A stretch of DNA of 41,711 nucleotides from Nitrospirota bacterium. Lineage in GTDB: Bacteria > Nitrospirota > Thermodesulfovibrionia > Thermodesulfovibrionales > JdFR-85. Within the stretch, counting starts at the first letter, position 1; the number at the start of each line of letters is the position of its first letter. Below, piece after piece: positions 8,011 through 16,648 of this stretch. The translations under genes and the position numbers were made by a program. The notes beneath the pieces are model-generated. The model was given only the letters and a program-made list of their open reading frames with translations. It was not told the DNA's origin and did not search any database. Where the stretch lies: the NCBI GenBank assembly GCA_015492515.1, contig WGEZ01000007.1, positions 1 through 41,711 of the forward strand, in the 5' to 3' direction.

Positions 8011-8291
8011 GGTGTTTTGATATCCCCCGGTCTCAAGCGGACCTCCGGTGTTTCTGGCTCCCCCTGCCTTTCAAGGCCTGAGTCAGGAGGGCCTCGCCTC
8101 CCTTATCGCCGGGAGCGCGTTCCCCGGGCGAGCCGGGCAGAGCCTGCCGGGGGAAACTTCAACGCCCCTGTTATTATATGCTATCATATTCCCGAATCGA
8201 GCGTGCGGAAAGGTCTTCGTTACGGAGAGGCGCCGCTGCGGCCCCGCAGTGAGTGGACGTCTTCCGGGAGCAAGGGTATCGCGAGGTTGAT
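8011..8291. other. Divergent intergenic region between the radical SAM gene and ruvA
   Basis: No gene is seen in these 281 bases. A GC-rich imperfect stem pairs TTCCCCGG (8120-8127) with CCGGGGGAA (8147-8155). An AT-rich patch around 8171-8190 (TTATTATATGCTATCAT) probably holds a ruvA promoter. The ruvA start was placed at 8292 because RuvA proteins begin MIGxLxG. The GTG at 8253 would add 13 residues with no family support. Confidence 0.4.
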
Positions 8292-8858
8292 ATGATAGGG
8301 ACGCTGAGAGGAAAACTGGCCCTGAAGAGCCCCGAGGGGGTGGTGATCGAGGCAGGTGGGGTCGGCTATGAGGTGAACGTACCCATCGGGGTGCTTTCGG
8401 AACTGCCGGAGGAGGGCGAAGAGGTCTTCCTCCATATCCACACCAATGTCAGGGACGACGCCATAGAGCTCTACGGGTTTCTGGACAGGGAGGTGAGGAG
8501 GGTATTCAGGTCCCTGCTGGGTGTCAGGGGCGTGGGGCCGAGGCTTGCGCTGAACATCCTCTCAGGCACCACTGTGGAGGACTTCATCCGGGCGATAGAG
8601 GCCGAGGACGTGGGGCTGCTCACAAGGCTTCCAGGGGTGGGGAGGAAGACCGCCCAGAGGATCCTCCTCGAGCTGAGGGAGAGGCTCCCGACAGCGGCAG
8701 AGGCGAGGGACAGGGCCTATGAGGATACACTCTCCGCCCTCGTCAGCCTCGGATACAGGAAGGCGCAGGCCCAGGAGGCCCTCGAGAAGGCGTACAGGAG
8801 CGGGAGCAGGGAGATTGAAACTCTCCTCAAGGAGGCATTAAAATATCTAAACAGGTGA
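8292..8858 (+). CDS. ruvA: Holliday junction branch migration protein RuvA
   Basis: The 188-residue protein begins MIGTLRGKL, as RuvA proteins do. It has the N-terminal OB domain (about 1-62), tandem helix-hairpin-helix motifs (GVRGVGPRLALNIL and LPGVGRKTAQRIL, about 75-130) that grip the junction, and the small C-terminal domain that regulates RuvB. RuvA tetramers hold the Holliday junction while RuvB pumps DNA. It is followed by ruvB in the same frame. No ruvC is present nearby. Confidence 0.95.
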   Translation: MIGTLRGKLALKSPEGVVIEAGGVGYEVNVPIGVLSELPEEGEEVFLHIHTNVRDDAIELYGFLDREVRRVFRSLLGVRGVGPRLALNILSGTTVEDFIRAIEAEDVGLLTRLPGVGRKTAQRILLELRERLPTAAEARDRAYEDTLSALVSLGYRKAQAQEALEKAYRSGSREIETLLKEALKYLNR

Positions 8859-8948
8859 GACCATGGATTTCAGCGCGAGGGAGGCCGTCTGAAAGAGAGC
8901 AATGACAGAGCCGGTGCAGCCCCGTCCCAGGACGAGCTGCTCCTGGAC

Positions 8949-9902
8949 GTGACCCTCAGGCCGAGGAGCTTCGAGGAGTTCGTCGGGCAGGAGCGGATAA
9001 AGGACAACCTCCGTGTGTACATCCAGGCGGCAAGGCAGAGGGGTGAGGCGCTCGACCATGTCCTCTTCTACGGTCCGCCGGGCCTCGGCAAGACCACCCT
9101 TGCACATATAATCTCCCACGAGCTGAGTGTAAACATCAAGACCACCTCAGGCCCGATCCTCGAGCGGCCCGGTGACCTTGCGGCGATACTGACGAACCTC
9201 TCCGACCACGACATCCTCTTTATCGACGAGATCCACAGGATGCCGAGGATCGTGGAGGAGATCCTCTACCCCGCCATGGAGGATTTCCACCTCGACATCA
9301 TCATAGGCCAGGGGCCGAACGCCAGGACGCTCAAGGTCAACCTCCCGCACTTCACGCTCATCGGCGCCACCACCCGCACAGGTCTCCTCACATCCCCCCT
9401 GAGGGACCGTTTCGGTGTGATCGTGAGGCTCGGGTACTACAGCCCCGAGGACCTGATGAGGATAGTCGAGCGGTCCTCCGCGATCCTTGATGTAGAGATA
9501 ACGGAGGAGGCCACCTTCGAGATAGCCAGGCGCTCGAGGGGGACGCCGAGGATCGCGAACAGGCTCCTGAGGAGGGTGAGGGACTTCGCACAGGTGAAGG
9601 GCGACGGCACCATCGGGATGGAGATAGCCAGGCACGCCCTCGAGTCCATGGATGTGGACGAGAGGGGGCTCGACGAGATAGACAGGAAGCTGCTGCTGAC
9701 GATCATAGAGAAGTACGACGGCGGTCCTGTGGGTGTCGATACCCTCGCAGCCTCCCTCAGGGAGGACAAGGAGACGATCGAGGATGTCTACGAGCCCTTC
9801 CTCCTGCAGGAGGGGCTGATAGAGCGTACCCCGAGGGGAAGGCTCGCCACACGCGGCGCCTACGAACACCTCAGGATAGAGCTGCCCCAGAGGCTCTTCT
9901 GA
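8949..9902 (+). CDS. ruvB: Holliday junction ATP-dependent helicase RuvB
   Basis: This AAA+ motor shows Walker [10 protein letters not shown], Walker B DEIH, the sensor region [18 protein letters not shown] and the C-terminal winged helix ending [14 protein letters not shown]. The GTG start gives 317 residues, short for RuvB (about 330-350). The open frame continues upstream to the ruvA stop and reads like a normal RuvB N-terminus ([20 protein letters not shown]), but it holds no ATG, GTG or TTG. The CTG at 8889, with GAGGGAGG four bases ahead, would give 337 residues. The true start is therefore uncertain. The ruvA-ruvB-cooC spacing suggests one transcript. Confidence 0.93.
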   Translation: MTLRPRSFEEFVGQERIKDNLRVYIQAARQRGEALDHVLFYGPPGLGKTTLAHIISHELSVNIKTTSGPILERPGDLAAILTNLSDHDILFIDEIHRMPRIVEEILYPAMEDFHLDIIIGQGPNARTLKVNLPHFTLIGATTRTGLLTSPLRDRFGVIVRLGYYSPEDLMRIVERSSAILDVEITEEATFEIARRSRGTPRIANRLLRRVRDFAQVKGDGTIGMEIARHALESMDVDERGLDEIDRKLLLTIIEKYDGGPVGVDTLAASLREDKETIEDVYEPFLLQEGLIERTPRGRLATRGAYEHLRIELPQRLF

Positions 9903-9926
9903 TATCTTGCTGAAAGGAGTGTAAGG

Positions 9927-10697
9927 ATGTCGTATCTGATTGCAGTGGCTGGAAAGGGCGGGACGGGCAAGACCAGCATAGCGGGCCTGACGGTCAGGTA
10001 TCTGGTGGAGAGGAAAGGGGGGCCGGTCCTCGCCGTCGATGCCGACAGCAACGCCTGCCTGAACGAGGCCCTCGGCGTCGAGGTCCATGCAACGGTCGGA
10101 CAGCTGAGGGAGACCTCCCTGGAGACCATCCGCTCTGGAGGCGCGAGACCCGGCGGCATGAGTATGGAGGAGCTCTTCGAGTACCAGATAAACCAGGCCC
10201 TCGTCGAGTCGAAGGGGTTCGACCTCCTGGTGATGGGCAGACCCGAGGGGCCCGGCTGTTACTGTGCTGCAAACAACATCATAAGGAAGTATACCGACCT
10301 CCTCTCGGAACGCTACCCCTACGTGGTGATCGATAACGAGGCGGGCATGGAGCACCTGAGCAGGCGTACGACGCACAGGGTGAACCTCCTCCTGATGGTG
10401 AGCGACCCGACGGTCAGGGGCGTGCAGACGGCGCGGAGGATCAACGACCTCGTGGATGAACTGAAGCTGGAGATCGAAAGAAGGGTGTTGATCATAAACA
10501 GGGTCTCCGGTGACGAGGGTGACAGGCTGAAGGAACTGGCAGAGGGCATGGGGCTTCACGTTGCAGGGCTTGTTCCACAGGACGGCATCATATTCGAGTA
10601 CGACCTGAAGGGCATCCCGATCTTCAACCTCCCCGGGGACTCGCCTGCCCTGATATCGGTCTTCTCCATCCTCGACGACCTCCTCGGGCAGCGGTAG
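9927..10697 (+). CDS. cooC: CODH nickel-insertion ATPase CooC/AcsF
   Basis: This is a 256-residue MinD/SIMIBI-class ATPase with a deviant P-loop GKGGTGKTS (9-17), the switch region VDADSN (38-42) and the C-Y-C motif at C111/C113 within GPGCYCAANN. CooC dimers use this CxC motif to bind one nickel for the C-cluster of CO dehydrogenase. It starts 24 bases after ruvB with AAAGGAG ahead of the ATG, and lies upstream of acsE and cooS, so it most likely matures the CooS and/or AcsB encoded here. Length and motifs are complete. Confidence 0.9.
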   Translation: MSYLIAVAGKGGTGKTSIAGLTVRYLVERKGGPVLAVDADSNACLNEALGVEVHATVGQLRETSLETIRSGGARPGGMSMEELFEYQINQALVESKGFDLLVMGRPEGPGCYCAANNIIRKYTDLLSERYPYVVIDNEAGMEHLSRRTTHRVNLLLMVSDPTVRGVQTARRINDLVDELKLEIERRVLIINRVSGDEGDRLKELAEGMGLHVAGLVPQDGIIFEYDLKGIPIFNLPGDSPALISVFSILDDLLGQR

Positions 10698-10746
10698 TGC
10701 AGCCCGACGTCCCTCAGCTATAAAATTATAACTATTTTAAATAACA

Positions 10747-10764
10747 GGGTACTTTACCGTACCC
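10747..10764. promoter_or_regulatory. Inverted repeat GGGTAC-N6-GTACCC upstream of acsE
   Basis: The arms GGGTAC (10747-10752) and GTACCC (10759-10764) are perfect with a six-base centre TTTACC. The repeat sits in an AT-rich island after cooC. It could be an operator for the acs operon or a small hairpin at the end of cooC. Confidence 0.4.
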
Positions 10765-10889
10765 CGCATTTTATGTTATGCTTTCTAACTGTTGGACTCG
10801 GGACCTGGTCCTGGGCGGGAGCCGTCCTCTGCATCACGCCGCCTCATGTGCGCGGTTTAAGGCCTGATCTCTCCGAGGGCGATGGCTCC

Positions 10890-10904
10890 GGTATTCCGAA
10901 TACC
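10890..10904. promoter_or_regulatory. Palindrome GGTATTC-C-GAATACC upstream of acsE
   Basis: A perfect 7-1-7 palindrome lies about 31 bases ahead of a possible -10 box TACAAT (10935-10940), which has no good -35. This position, close to the -35 region, suits a regulator of acsEDC. The regulator is unknown. Confidence 0.45.
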
Positions 10905-10978
10905 CTGAAGAGAAACAACGGTCTTGCTCAGGCATACAATGCGGTTGCTTTATCAAAAAAATCTCAAGAGGTAGGGAC

Positions 10979-11761
10979 ATGCTTATAATCGGGGAGAAAC
11001 TGAGCATCATCGCCAAACGCGTCAGGGAAGCCATGATGAAGAGGGACAAGGGGCCCATTCAGGAGATCGCCCGTGCACAGCACAAGGGTGGTGCGGGGAT
11101 GATCGACGCCAACATAGGCCCTGCAGAGGACGGCGGCGAGGAACTGATGGAGTGGATGGTCACCACCATCCAGGAGGCCGTCCCCCTCCCTGTATGCCTC
11201 GATACCACTAACTACGCGGCCGTTGAGGCGGGGCTGAAGGTTCACAACAATGATTACGGCCTTCCCATGATCAACTCCACCTCGAACGATCCCGAGCGCT
11301 TTCCGATGCTCGAACTCGCAGCCAGGTACAGCTGTCTGATCATAGGGCTCACAGTGGGCAAGGGAGGGCTGCCTGCCGACGAGGAGGAGAGGTCTGCCAT
11401 TGCGGCGGAGATCATGGCAAGGGCCATGGAGTACGGCGTGCCCCTTGAGAACCTCTATCTCGACCCCCTGGTACTCCAGATATCCACGACCCAGGAGCAG
11501 GCACTGAAGGTGATCAAGACGATAGGGATGTTCCAGGAGCTGAACGACCCGCCGATGAAGACGGTGGTGGGGTTGAGCAACATCTCCAACGGATGCCCCA
11601 GGCATGTGAGGCCGGTGCTGAACAGGTACCTCCTTGCGCTGCTGATGTACGAGGGGCTCACGGCGGCCATAGCCGATCCGCTGGAGGTGAGGGAAACGGT
11701 GAAGACCATAGACGTACTCATGAACAGAACACTCTATGCCCATTCATACCTTGAGATGTGA
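10979..11761 (+). CDS. acsE: Methyltetrahydrofolate:corrinoid/iron-sulfur protein methyltransferase AcsE
   Basis: This 260-residue pterin-binding TIM barrel transfers the methyl group of CH3-H4folate to the cobalt of the corrinoid protein AcsCD. Family features are GEKLSI at the N-terminus, GAGMIDANIGP (about 38-48), the CLDTTN strand, INSTSND and the GLSNISNG turn. Length matches the family (about 260). AAGAGGTAGGG precedes the ATG. It leads acsE-acsD-acsC and is preceded by two palindromes. The context with both corrinoid protein subunits supports AcsE over MetH-type methyltransferases. Confidence 0.92.
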   Translation: MLIIGEKLSIIAKRVREAMMKRDKGPIQEIARAQHKGGAGMIDANIGPAEDGGEELMEWMVTTIQEAVPLPVCLDTTNYAAVEAGLKVHNNDYGLPMINSTSNDPERFPMLELAARYSCLIIGLTVGKGGLPADEEERSAIAAEIMARAMEYGVPLENLYLDPLVLQISTTQEQALKVIKTIGMFQELNDPPMKTVVGLSNISNGCPRHVRPVLNRYLLALLMYEGLTAAIADPLEVRETVKTIDVLMNRTLYAHSYLEM

Positions 11762-11814
11762 ACACGTTATACGGGAATATTAATGAGTTCGTGTAACGGA
11801 TAAGGGAGGATGCG

Positions 11815-12753
11815 ATGGCCTTTGTACCACCGAAAGAGAGCTTTGCAGGGAGGGTCTTTCCCGTAACGATCGGCTCCGAGGTTCAGGAGACCTTCGGCGG
11901 GGAGAACACGCTGCCCTTCCACACCTTCGAGGGCGAGGTGCCGCACAGGCCGCTCATCGCCTATGAGATACAGGATGTCCCTCCAGATGACTGGCCCGAG
12001 ACGGTGAGGATGGTCTACGACGGCGTGAGCGACGATCCCGTGAAGTGGGCCAGACACTGCGTTGAGGAGCTGAAGGCCAGGGCGATAACGCTGAGGCTCA
12101 TCGGCACCCATCCTGACAACAAGGACCTCTCCGCCGACGATGCGGCGAAGACCGTCTCCGAGGTCCTGGGGGCCGTGAAGGTGCCCTTCATCGTCCTGGG
12201 GAGCAACCACGTGGAGAAGGATTCAGAGGTCCTGGTGAAGGCTGCTGAGGCGGCGAAGGGGCACAACTGCATAATCGGCAAGGCACAGGAGGCGAACTAC
12301 AAGACCATAGCTGCGGCAGCCATGGCAAGCGGACACAAGCTCATCGCCATGAGCGAGCTTGACATAAACCTCTCCAAGCAGCTGAACATCCTGATCACCC
12401 AGATGGGGTTCGAGAAGGAGAGGCTGATCACCGATCCGATGTGTTCAGCCCTGGGATACGGGCTTGAGTATACCTACTCGGTGATGGAGCGTATCAGACT
12501 GGCGGCGCTTGCCCAGAACGACGCGGTGATGCAGCCGCCGCTGGTCGGCGACGTGGGTATGTATGTCTGGAAGATCAAGGAGACGCAGGCACCGGAGGAC
12601 GCGCTCCCTGAATGGGGGGCCCTCGAGCAGAGGGGCATCCTCTGGGAGGCGCTCACCGCGACCTCGTTGATGCTCTCCGGTGCGGAGCTGCTGATCCTCC
12701 GCCACCCAAAGGCCGTAGATGCGGTGGAGGGCTTTATAGACGAGCTCCTTTAA
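11815..12753 (+). CDS. acsD: Corrinoid/iron-sulfur protein small subunit AcsD
   Basis: The 312-residue TIM-barrel subunit of the corrinoid iron-sulfur protein binds the cobamide together with AcsC and shuttles the methyl group between AcsE and AcsB. Recognisable stretches are the start FVPPKESFAGRV, VTIGSEVQETFGGENTLPFH near residue 20-40, and DPMCSALGYGLEYTYSVMER in the second half. Length agrees with acetogen AcsD (about 310). It follows acsE by 53 bases with AAGGGAGG ahead of the ATG and precedes acsC by 21 bases. Confidence 0.93.
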   Translation: MAFVPPKESFAGRVFPVTIGSEVQETFGGENTLPFHTFEGEVPHRPLIAYEIQDVPPDDWPETVRMVYDGVSDDPVKWARHCVEELKARAITLRLIGTHPDNKDLSADDAAKTVSEVLGAVKVPFIVLGSNHVEKDSEVLVKAAEAAKGHNCIIGKAQEANYKTIAAAAMASGHKLIAMSELDINLSKQLNILITQMGFEKERLITDPMCSALGYGLEYTYSVMERIRLAALAQNDAVMQPPLVGDVGMYVWKIKETQAPEDALPEWGALEQRGILWEALTATSLMLSGAELLILRHPKAVDAVEGFIDELL

Positions 12754-12774
12754 AGAAAACCATGGAGGTCTGAG

Positions 12775-14118
12775 ATGGCATTGACGGGCGTTGAGATATT
12801 CAAGCTGCTGCCAAAGACGAACTGCAAGAAATGCGGGTTTCCCACATGTCTTGCCTTTGCGATGAAGCTGGCCCAGAGACAGGTGACGCTGGACGCCTGT
12901 CCCGACGTCTCCGATGAGGCGAAGAGGATCCTCGGCGAGGCGTCCGCCCCGCCCGTGAGGCCTATAACCATCGGTGCAGGGGATAAGGCCGTGAAGATGG
13001 GCGAGGAGACGGTGCTCTTCAGGCATGAGAAGAAGTTCGTGAACCCGAACGTCTTCGCCCTGGAGATCAAGGACACCGAGCCGGACGATGTGGTCGAGGG
13101 CAAGATCAACGACCTGCTCACCTCGGAGATAAACAGGGTGGGACAGCTCTTGAGGATCGACGCCTTCTGCCTCACCGGTGCCTCCGGCGACGCCGGAAGC
13201 CTTGAGGGCCTTGCGAAACGGGTGGCGGAGAAGGCGCCTGACGTACCGGTGATCATCTCCACTGAAGACCCGGAGGCTGCAGAGGCCGCCCTGAAGGTCT
13301 TCGGCGGCAAGAAGGCGGTCCTCTACGGTGCTACGGAGGCGAACGCGGAGAAGATGGCGGCCCTTGCAAAGGCCAACGGCGCGGTCCTCGGTGTGAGGGC
13401 GGAGGGCCTGGAGCCGCTCACCGCCCTGACGGAGAAGGTGAAGTCCCTCGGGGTCGAGGATCTGGTGATAGATTCGGGTGCCCGGAGGGCGCGGGAGATC
13501 CTTGAACACAACACCTTCATCAGGAGGGCGGCGGTAAAGAAGAACTTCAAGCCCCTCGGTTACCCGGTGATCAACTTCGTCCAGCGCGACGACCCCACGA
13601 TGGAGGCGCTGATCGCCGGGCTCGGCGTGGCGAAGTACGCCTCGATCGTTGTTATCAGCTCTGCGGAGAAATGGAAGAACCTCGCCCTCTTCACCCTGAG
13701 GCAGAACATCTATACAGACCCTCAGGTGCCGATGCAGGTGGAGCAGAAGATCTACAAGATCGGCGAGCCCACAGAGGAGTCCCCCCTGCTCATCACCACG
13801 AACTTCTCCCTCACCTACTTCATCGTCTCAGGCGAGGTGGAGAACTCGAGGGTGCCGGCCCATCTCGCCGTGATGGACTGCGAGGGGCTCTCCGTGCTCA
13901 CCGCATGGGCGGCGGGCAAGTTCACCGGTGCAAAGATCGCCAACTTCATCAAGGAGAGCGGGGTGGAGAAGGAGATAAAGCACAGGGAGCTGATCATCCC
14001 CGGTTATGTGGCCATACTGAGCGGTGCGATCGAGGAGAAGCTCGAGGGCTGGAAGGTCACCGTAGGCCCCAGGGAGGCGAACGCACTGCCCAGCTTCCTC
14101 CGCTCCAGGGCGGCGTGA
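12775..14118 (+). CDS. acsC: Corrinoid/iron-sulfur protein large subunit AcsC
   Basis: The 447-residue protein begins with the [4Fe-4S] domain. Its ligands C17, C20, C25 and C42 (NCKKCGFPTCLAF...DAC) have the same numbering as in the Moorella protein; this cluster reductively reactivates Co(II). A TIM barrel follows (about 90-320) and then a C-terminal Rossmann-like corrinoid-binding domain including TAWAAGKFTGAKI. With AcsD it carries the methyl group to AcsB. The start follows ATGGAGGTCTGAG. The gene ends an operon-like block; acsB has its own AT-rich upstream region. Confidence 0.94.
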   Translation: MALTGVEIFKLLPKTNCKKCGFPTCLAFAMKLAQRQVTLDACPDVSDEAKRILGEASAPPVRPITIGAGDKAVKMGEETVLFRHEKKFVNPNVFALEIKDTEPDDVVEGKINDLLTSEINRVGQLLRIDAFCLTGASGDAGSLEGLAKRVAEKAPDVPVIISTEDPEAAEAALKVFGGKKAVLYGATEANAEKMAALAKANGAVLGVRAEGLEPLTALTEKVKSLGVEDLVIDSGARRAREILEHNTFIRRAAVKKNFKPLGYPVINFVQRDDPTMEALIAGLGVAKYASIVVISSAEKWKNLALFTLRQNIYTDPQVPMQVEQKIYKIGEPTEESPLLITTNFSLTYFIVSGEVENSRVPAHLAVMDCEGLSVLTAWAAGKFTGAKIANFIKESGVEKEIKHRELIIPGYVAILSGAIEEKLEGWKVTVGPREANALPSFLRSRAA

Positions 14119-14225
14119 GTTCCGGCAGTTGCGGCCCATAGAGAATACGACGATGTACAGCTGTTTCGCTTTCTTGGTCGACCTCAGTGAAATTATTAAA
14201 AATTTAAATCACCGTATTTGATATA

Positions 14226-14254
14226 TTGACTTTATAAAGTAAAAAGTATAAAAA
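14226..14254 (+). promoter_or_regulatory. Promoter in the AT-rich region before acsB
   Basis: TTGACT (14226-14231) is followed by TATAAA at 14247 (15-base spacer) or TAAAAA at 14249 (17-base spacer). This AT-rich island is conspicuous in otherwise GC-rich DNA and suggests that acsB-cooS and the genes after it have a promoter separate from acsEDC. Confidence 0.5.
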
Positions 14255-14269
14255 TTAAGAAAGGCGTTT

Positions 14270-14287
14270 CAGGCGCCCCGGTGCCTG
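14270..14287 (+). promoter_or_regulatory. Leader hairpin upstream of acsB
   Basis: CAGGC (14270-14274) and GCCTG (14283-14287) frame an eight-base loop in the predicted acsB leader, between the promoter and the GAAGAGGAGG at the ribosome site. The stem is short; a role in mRNA stability or control is only possible. Confidence 0.3.
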
Positions 14288-14346
14288 GCCGGAACTGTAC
14301 TGAATCTGAAGCGAATAGAGAACAACGAAAGAAGAGGAGGTAGAGG

Positions 14347-16545
14347 ATGTCAAAGATAATCGCCTCGGCTGCGATCAGAGGGTCACATAGAGTCTTCAGG
14401 CAGACTGAGGAGTTGCTCCAGAAGGTGATCGCCGAGAAGGGGGAGGACCACCACTTCGAGTTTCCCGACACCGCATACCACCTTCCCATGATCTACGCCA
14501 TCACAGGCTTTGAGGTGAAGACGCTGAAGGACATGAAAGAGGCGCTGAGGATGACCCAGGACCTGCTGCACGACGAGCCTGACGACAGGCTCTGGTCTCC
14601 CTACCTCGGTGAGGCCCTCGATTCCGGGATGGCCACCCTCTTTGCCGAGGAGATATGGCTCGCCCTCAGATACATCGAGGGGCTTGAACCGGCGAAGGAC
14701 CCAGAGACAGGGTATGTGTACAACGGATTCATAACCGACACGATACAGAGGAACCTCGGCATCCAGCTCGTTGACGGCAGGATGCCCGGGTTTGCGGCCA
14801 TCATCGGTGCCGCCCCCGACGACGACACGGCGGTGAAGATAGTGAGGGAGCTTCAGCAGAAGAACATCCTCGTCTTCCTCTCGGGCAACGTCAAGGGCGA
14901 GAGCGTCACGAAACAGCTCCTCAGGAAGAAGGTCGAGCTCGGTTGGGACGTCTACGTCGTCCCCCTCGGCCCTGATACGGAGCATACCCTCTATGCCCTC
15001 GACTGGGCCATAAGGGCCTCTCTCATCTTCGGGGGCATGAGCGGCGGTGACTTCAAGGGCAACCTCAGATACACGAAGGAGAGGGTCTTCGCCTACGCCC
15101 TAGTGCTCGGCGAGCTCGACGACGTCAAGTGGGCGACCGGTGCAGGCGCCATAAACCTCGGCTTCCCGGCCATCTGTGACACCGACGTGCCCGTCATCCA
15201 CCCCACAGGCGTATGCACCTATGAGGAGGTGGAGAAGGAACTCGACCATGACAAGATCGTCCAGCGGGCCATCGAGGTGAGGGGGCTGAAGGTCCTGGTG
15301 GAGAAGCCGCCGATACCGATCGCCTACGGCCCTGCCTTTGAGGGTGAGAGGATAAGGAAGGAGGAGACCTTCATAGAGTTCGGCGGTACAAAGTCGGCCG
15401 CCTTCGAGTGGTGCAGGCTGCGTGAGGCCGAGGAGGTGGAGGACGGCAAGATCGAGATCGTGGGTGAGAACTGGAAGGAGAGGTATGAGCAGGGCGGTAC
15501 AATGCCCCTCGGCATCGTCGTCGACGTGACGGGCAGGAAGATGCAGGCCGACTTCCTCCCCATCATCGAGAGGAGGCTCCACCACAACATAAACGAAGGA
15601 CAGGGCATATGGCACATGGGACAGAGGGACATACCCTGGATAAGGATAAGCCATAGTGCGAAACAGGCGGGCTTCAGCCTTGAGGACATCGCCAAGATAC
15701 ACCATGCAATGACCCACAAGAGGTTCAGCTCCATAGTGGACAAGGTGCAGGTGACGCTCTATACAGAGGAGGAGGACGTGATCAGGCTCCGTGACGAGGC
15801 GAGGGCGGACTGGAAGGCGAGGGACGAGAGGCTCGCCGCCCTTACGGATGAGACGGTGGACACCTTCTACTCCTGTCTGCTCTGCCAGTCCTTCGCACCG
15901 AGCCACGTCTGCGTGATCACCCCCGAGAGGCTCGGCCTCTGCGGTGCCTACAACTGGCTGGACACGAAGGCGGCCTACGAGATAGATCCCACCGGCGGCA
16001 ACCAGCCCATCGCAAAGGGTGAGCTGATCGACACCAGATACGGCAGGTACACCGGTGTGGACGAGTACCTTAAGCAGGCCTCCGGCGGTGCCGTGGAGAC
16101 CCTGAACCTCTACACGATCATGGAGAACCCTATGACCTCCTGCGGATGCTTCGAATGCATCCTGGCGATCATTCCCGAGGCCAACGGCGTGATGATCGTC
16201 CAGAGGGGGCATACCGGCATGACCCCTATAGGGATGAAGTTCTCCACCCTCGCCGGAACCGTGGGTGGAGGCGTTCAGACACCCGGGTTCATGGGTATCG
16301 GTGTGAACTTCATCACCAGCAGGAAGTTCCTCGCCGGAGACGGCGGGATAAAGAGGGTGGTCTGGATGACGAAGGCCCTGAAGGAGAGGGTGAGAGAGGG
16401 CTTTCAGAGGGCTGCTGCCGAGGCAGGGGTTCCGGACCTCCTCGACAAGGTAGCCGATGAGACCATCTGTGAGGATTCGGAGAAGCTCCTCGAGTACCTT
16501 ACCGAGGTGGGACACCCGGCCCTCGAGATGGAGCCGATGATATGA
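14347..16545 (+). CDS. acsB: Acetyl-CoA synthase AcsB (CODH/ACS beta subunit)
   Basis: The 732-residue enzyme condenses CO, the methyl group from AcsCD and CoA into acetyl-CoA. The A-cluster ligands are all present with the spacing of Moorella AcsB: C510, C513, C522 and C532 for the [4Fe-4S] cube, and C599-G600-C601 for the two nickel sites. The N-terminal domain that docks on CO dehydrogenase is intact, so this is the full-length bacterial type, not the shorter archaeal CdhC. The ATG is preceded by AAGAGGAGG. Upstream is an AT-rich promoter region; downstream, 103 bases with an inverted repeat lead to cooS. Confidence 0.96.
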   Translation: MSKIIASAAIRGSHRVFRQTEELLQKVIAEKGEDHHFEFPDTAYHLPMIYAITGFEVKTLKDMKEALRMTQDLLHDEPDDRLWSPYLGEALDSGMATLFAEEIWLALRYIEGLEPAKDPETGYVYNGFITDTIQRNLGIQLVDGRMPGFAAIIGAAPDDDTAVKIVRELQQKNILVFLSGNVKGESVTKQLLRKKVELGWDVYVVPLGPDTEHTLYALDWAIRASLIFGGMSGGDFKGNLRYTKERVFAYALVLGELDDVKWATGAGAINLGFPAICDTDVPVIHPTGVCTYEEVEKELDHDKIVQRAIEVRGLKVLVEKPPIPIAYGPAFEGERIRKEETFIEFGGTKSAAFEWCRLREAEEVEDGKIEIVGENWKERYEQGGTMPLGIVVDVTGRKMQADFLPIIERRLHHNINEGQGIWHMGQRDIPWIRISHSAKQAGFSLEDIAKIHHAMTHKRFSSIVDKVQVTLYTEEEDVIRLRDEARADWKARDERLAALTDETVDTFYSCLLCQSFAPSHVCVITPERLGLCGAYNWLDTKAAYEIDPTGGNQPIAKGELIDTRYGRYTGVDEYLKQASGGAVETLNLYTIMENPMTSCGCFECILAIIPEANGVMIVQRGHTGMTPIGMKFSTLAGTVGGGVQTPGFMGIGVNFITSRKFLAGDGGIKRVVWMTKALKERVREGFQRAAAEAGVPDLLDKVADETICEDSEKLLEYLTEVGHPALEMEPMI

Positions 16546-16588
16546 AAAACGGTCGATATGCCTTTGGTGGCGGTAATGGTCATGGAGT

Positions 16589-16612
16589 TGTCATGAGGTT
16601 GAGAGCATGACA
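16589..16612. promoter_or_regulatory. Inverted repeat TGTCATG-N10-CATGACA between acsB and cooS
   Basis: Two perfect seven-base arms (16589-16595 and 16606-16612) flank a ten-base centre. As RNA this would be a hairpin 37 bases before the cooS start, able to change the ratio of AcsB to CooS. As DNA it could be an operator. Confidence 0.45.
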
Positions 16613-16648
16613 GCTAAGCATGGTGACTAAATTTATTGGAGGTTGGAG

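Noticed and set aside
8050-8160. Third copy of the rpiB-ilvD repeat before ruvA
   Set aside because: Only scattered words (TTTC, CCCTGCC, GGCCTC) agree; the arms and inner hairpin are missing, so the likeness is not better than chance in GC-rich DNA.
9147-10559. 470-residue open frame on the minus strand opposite ruvB and cooC
   Set aside because: It runs across two well-recognised genes and its composition is that of antisense translation; there is no ribosome site.
10698-10978. Cobalamin riboswitch before the corrinoid-protein operon
   Set aside because: Expected from context, but no B12-box-like sequence or matching multi-stem layout was seen.
10773-10988. Possible 71-residue gene before acsE
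   Set aside because: No ribosome site or family likeness; it runs through the palindrome and the -10 region and ends inside acsE.
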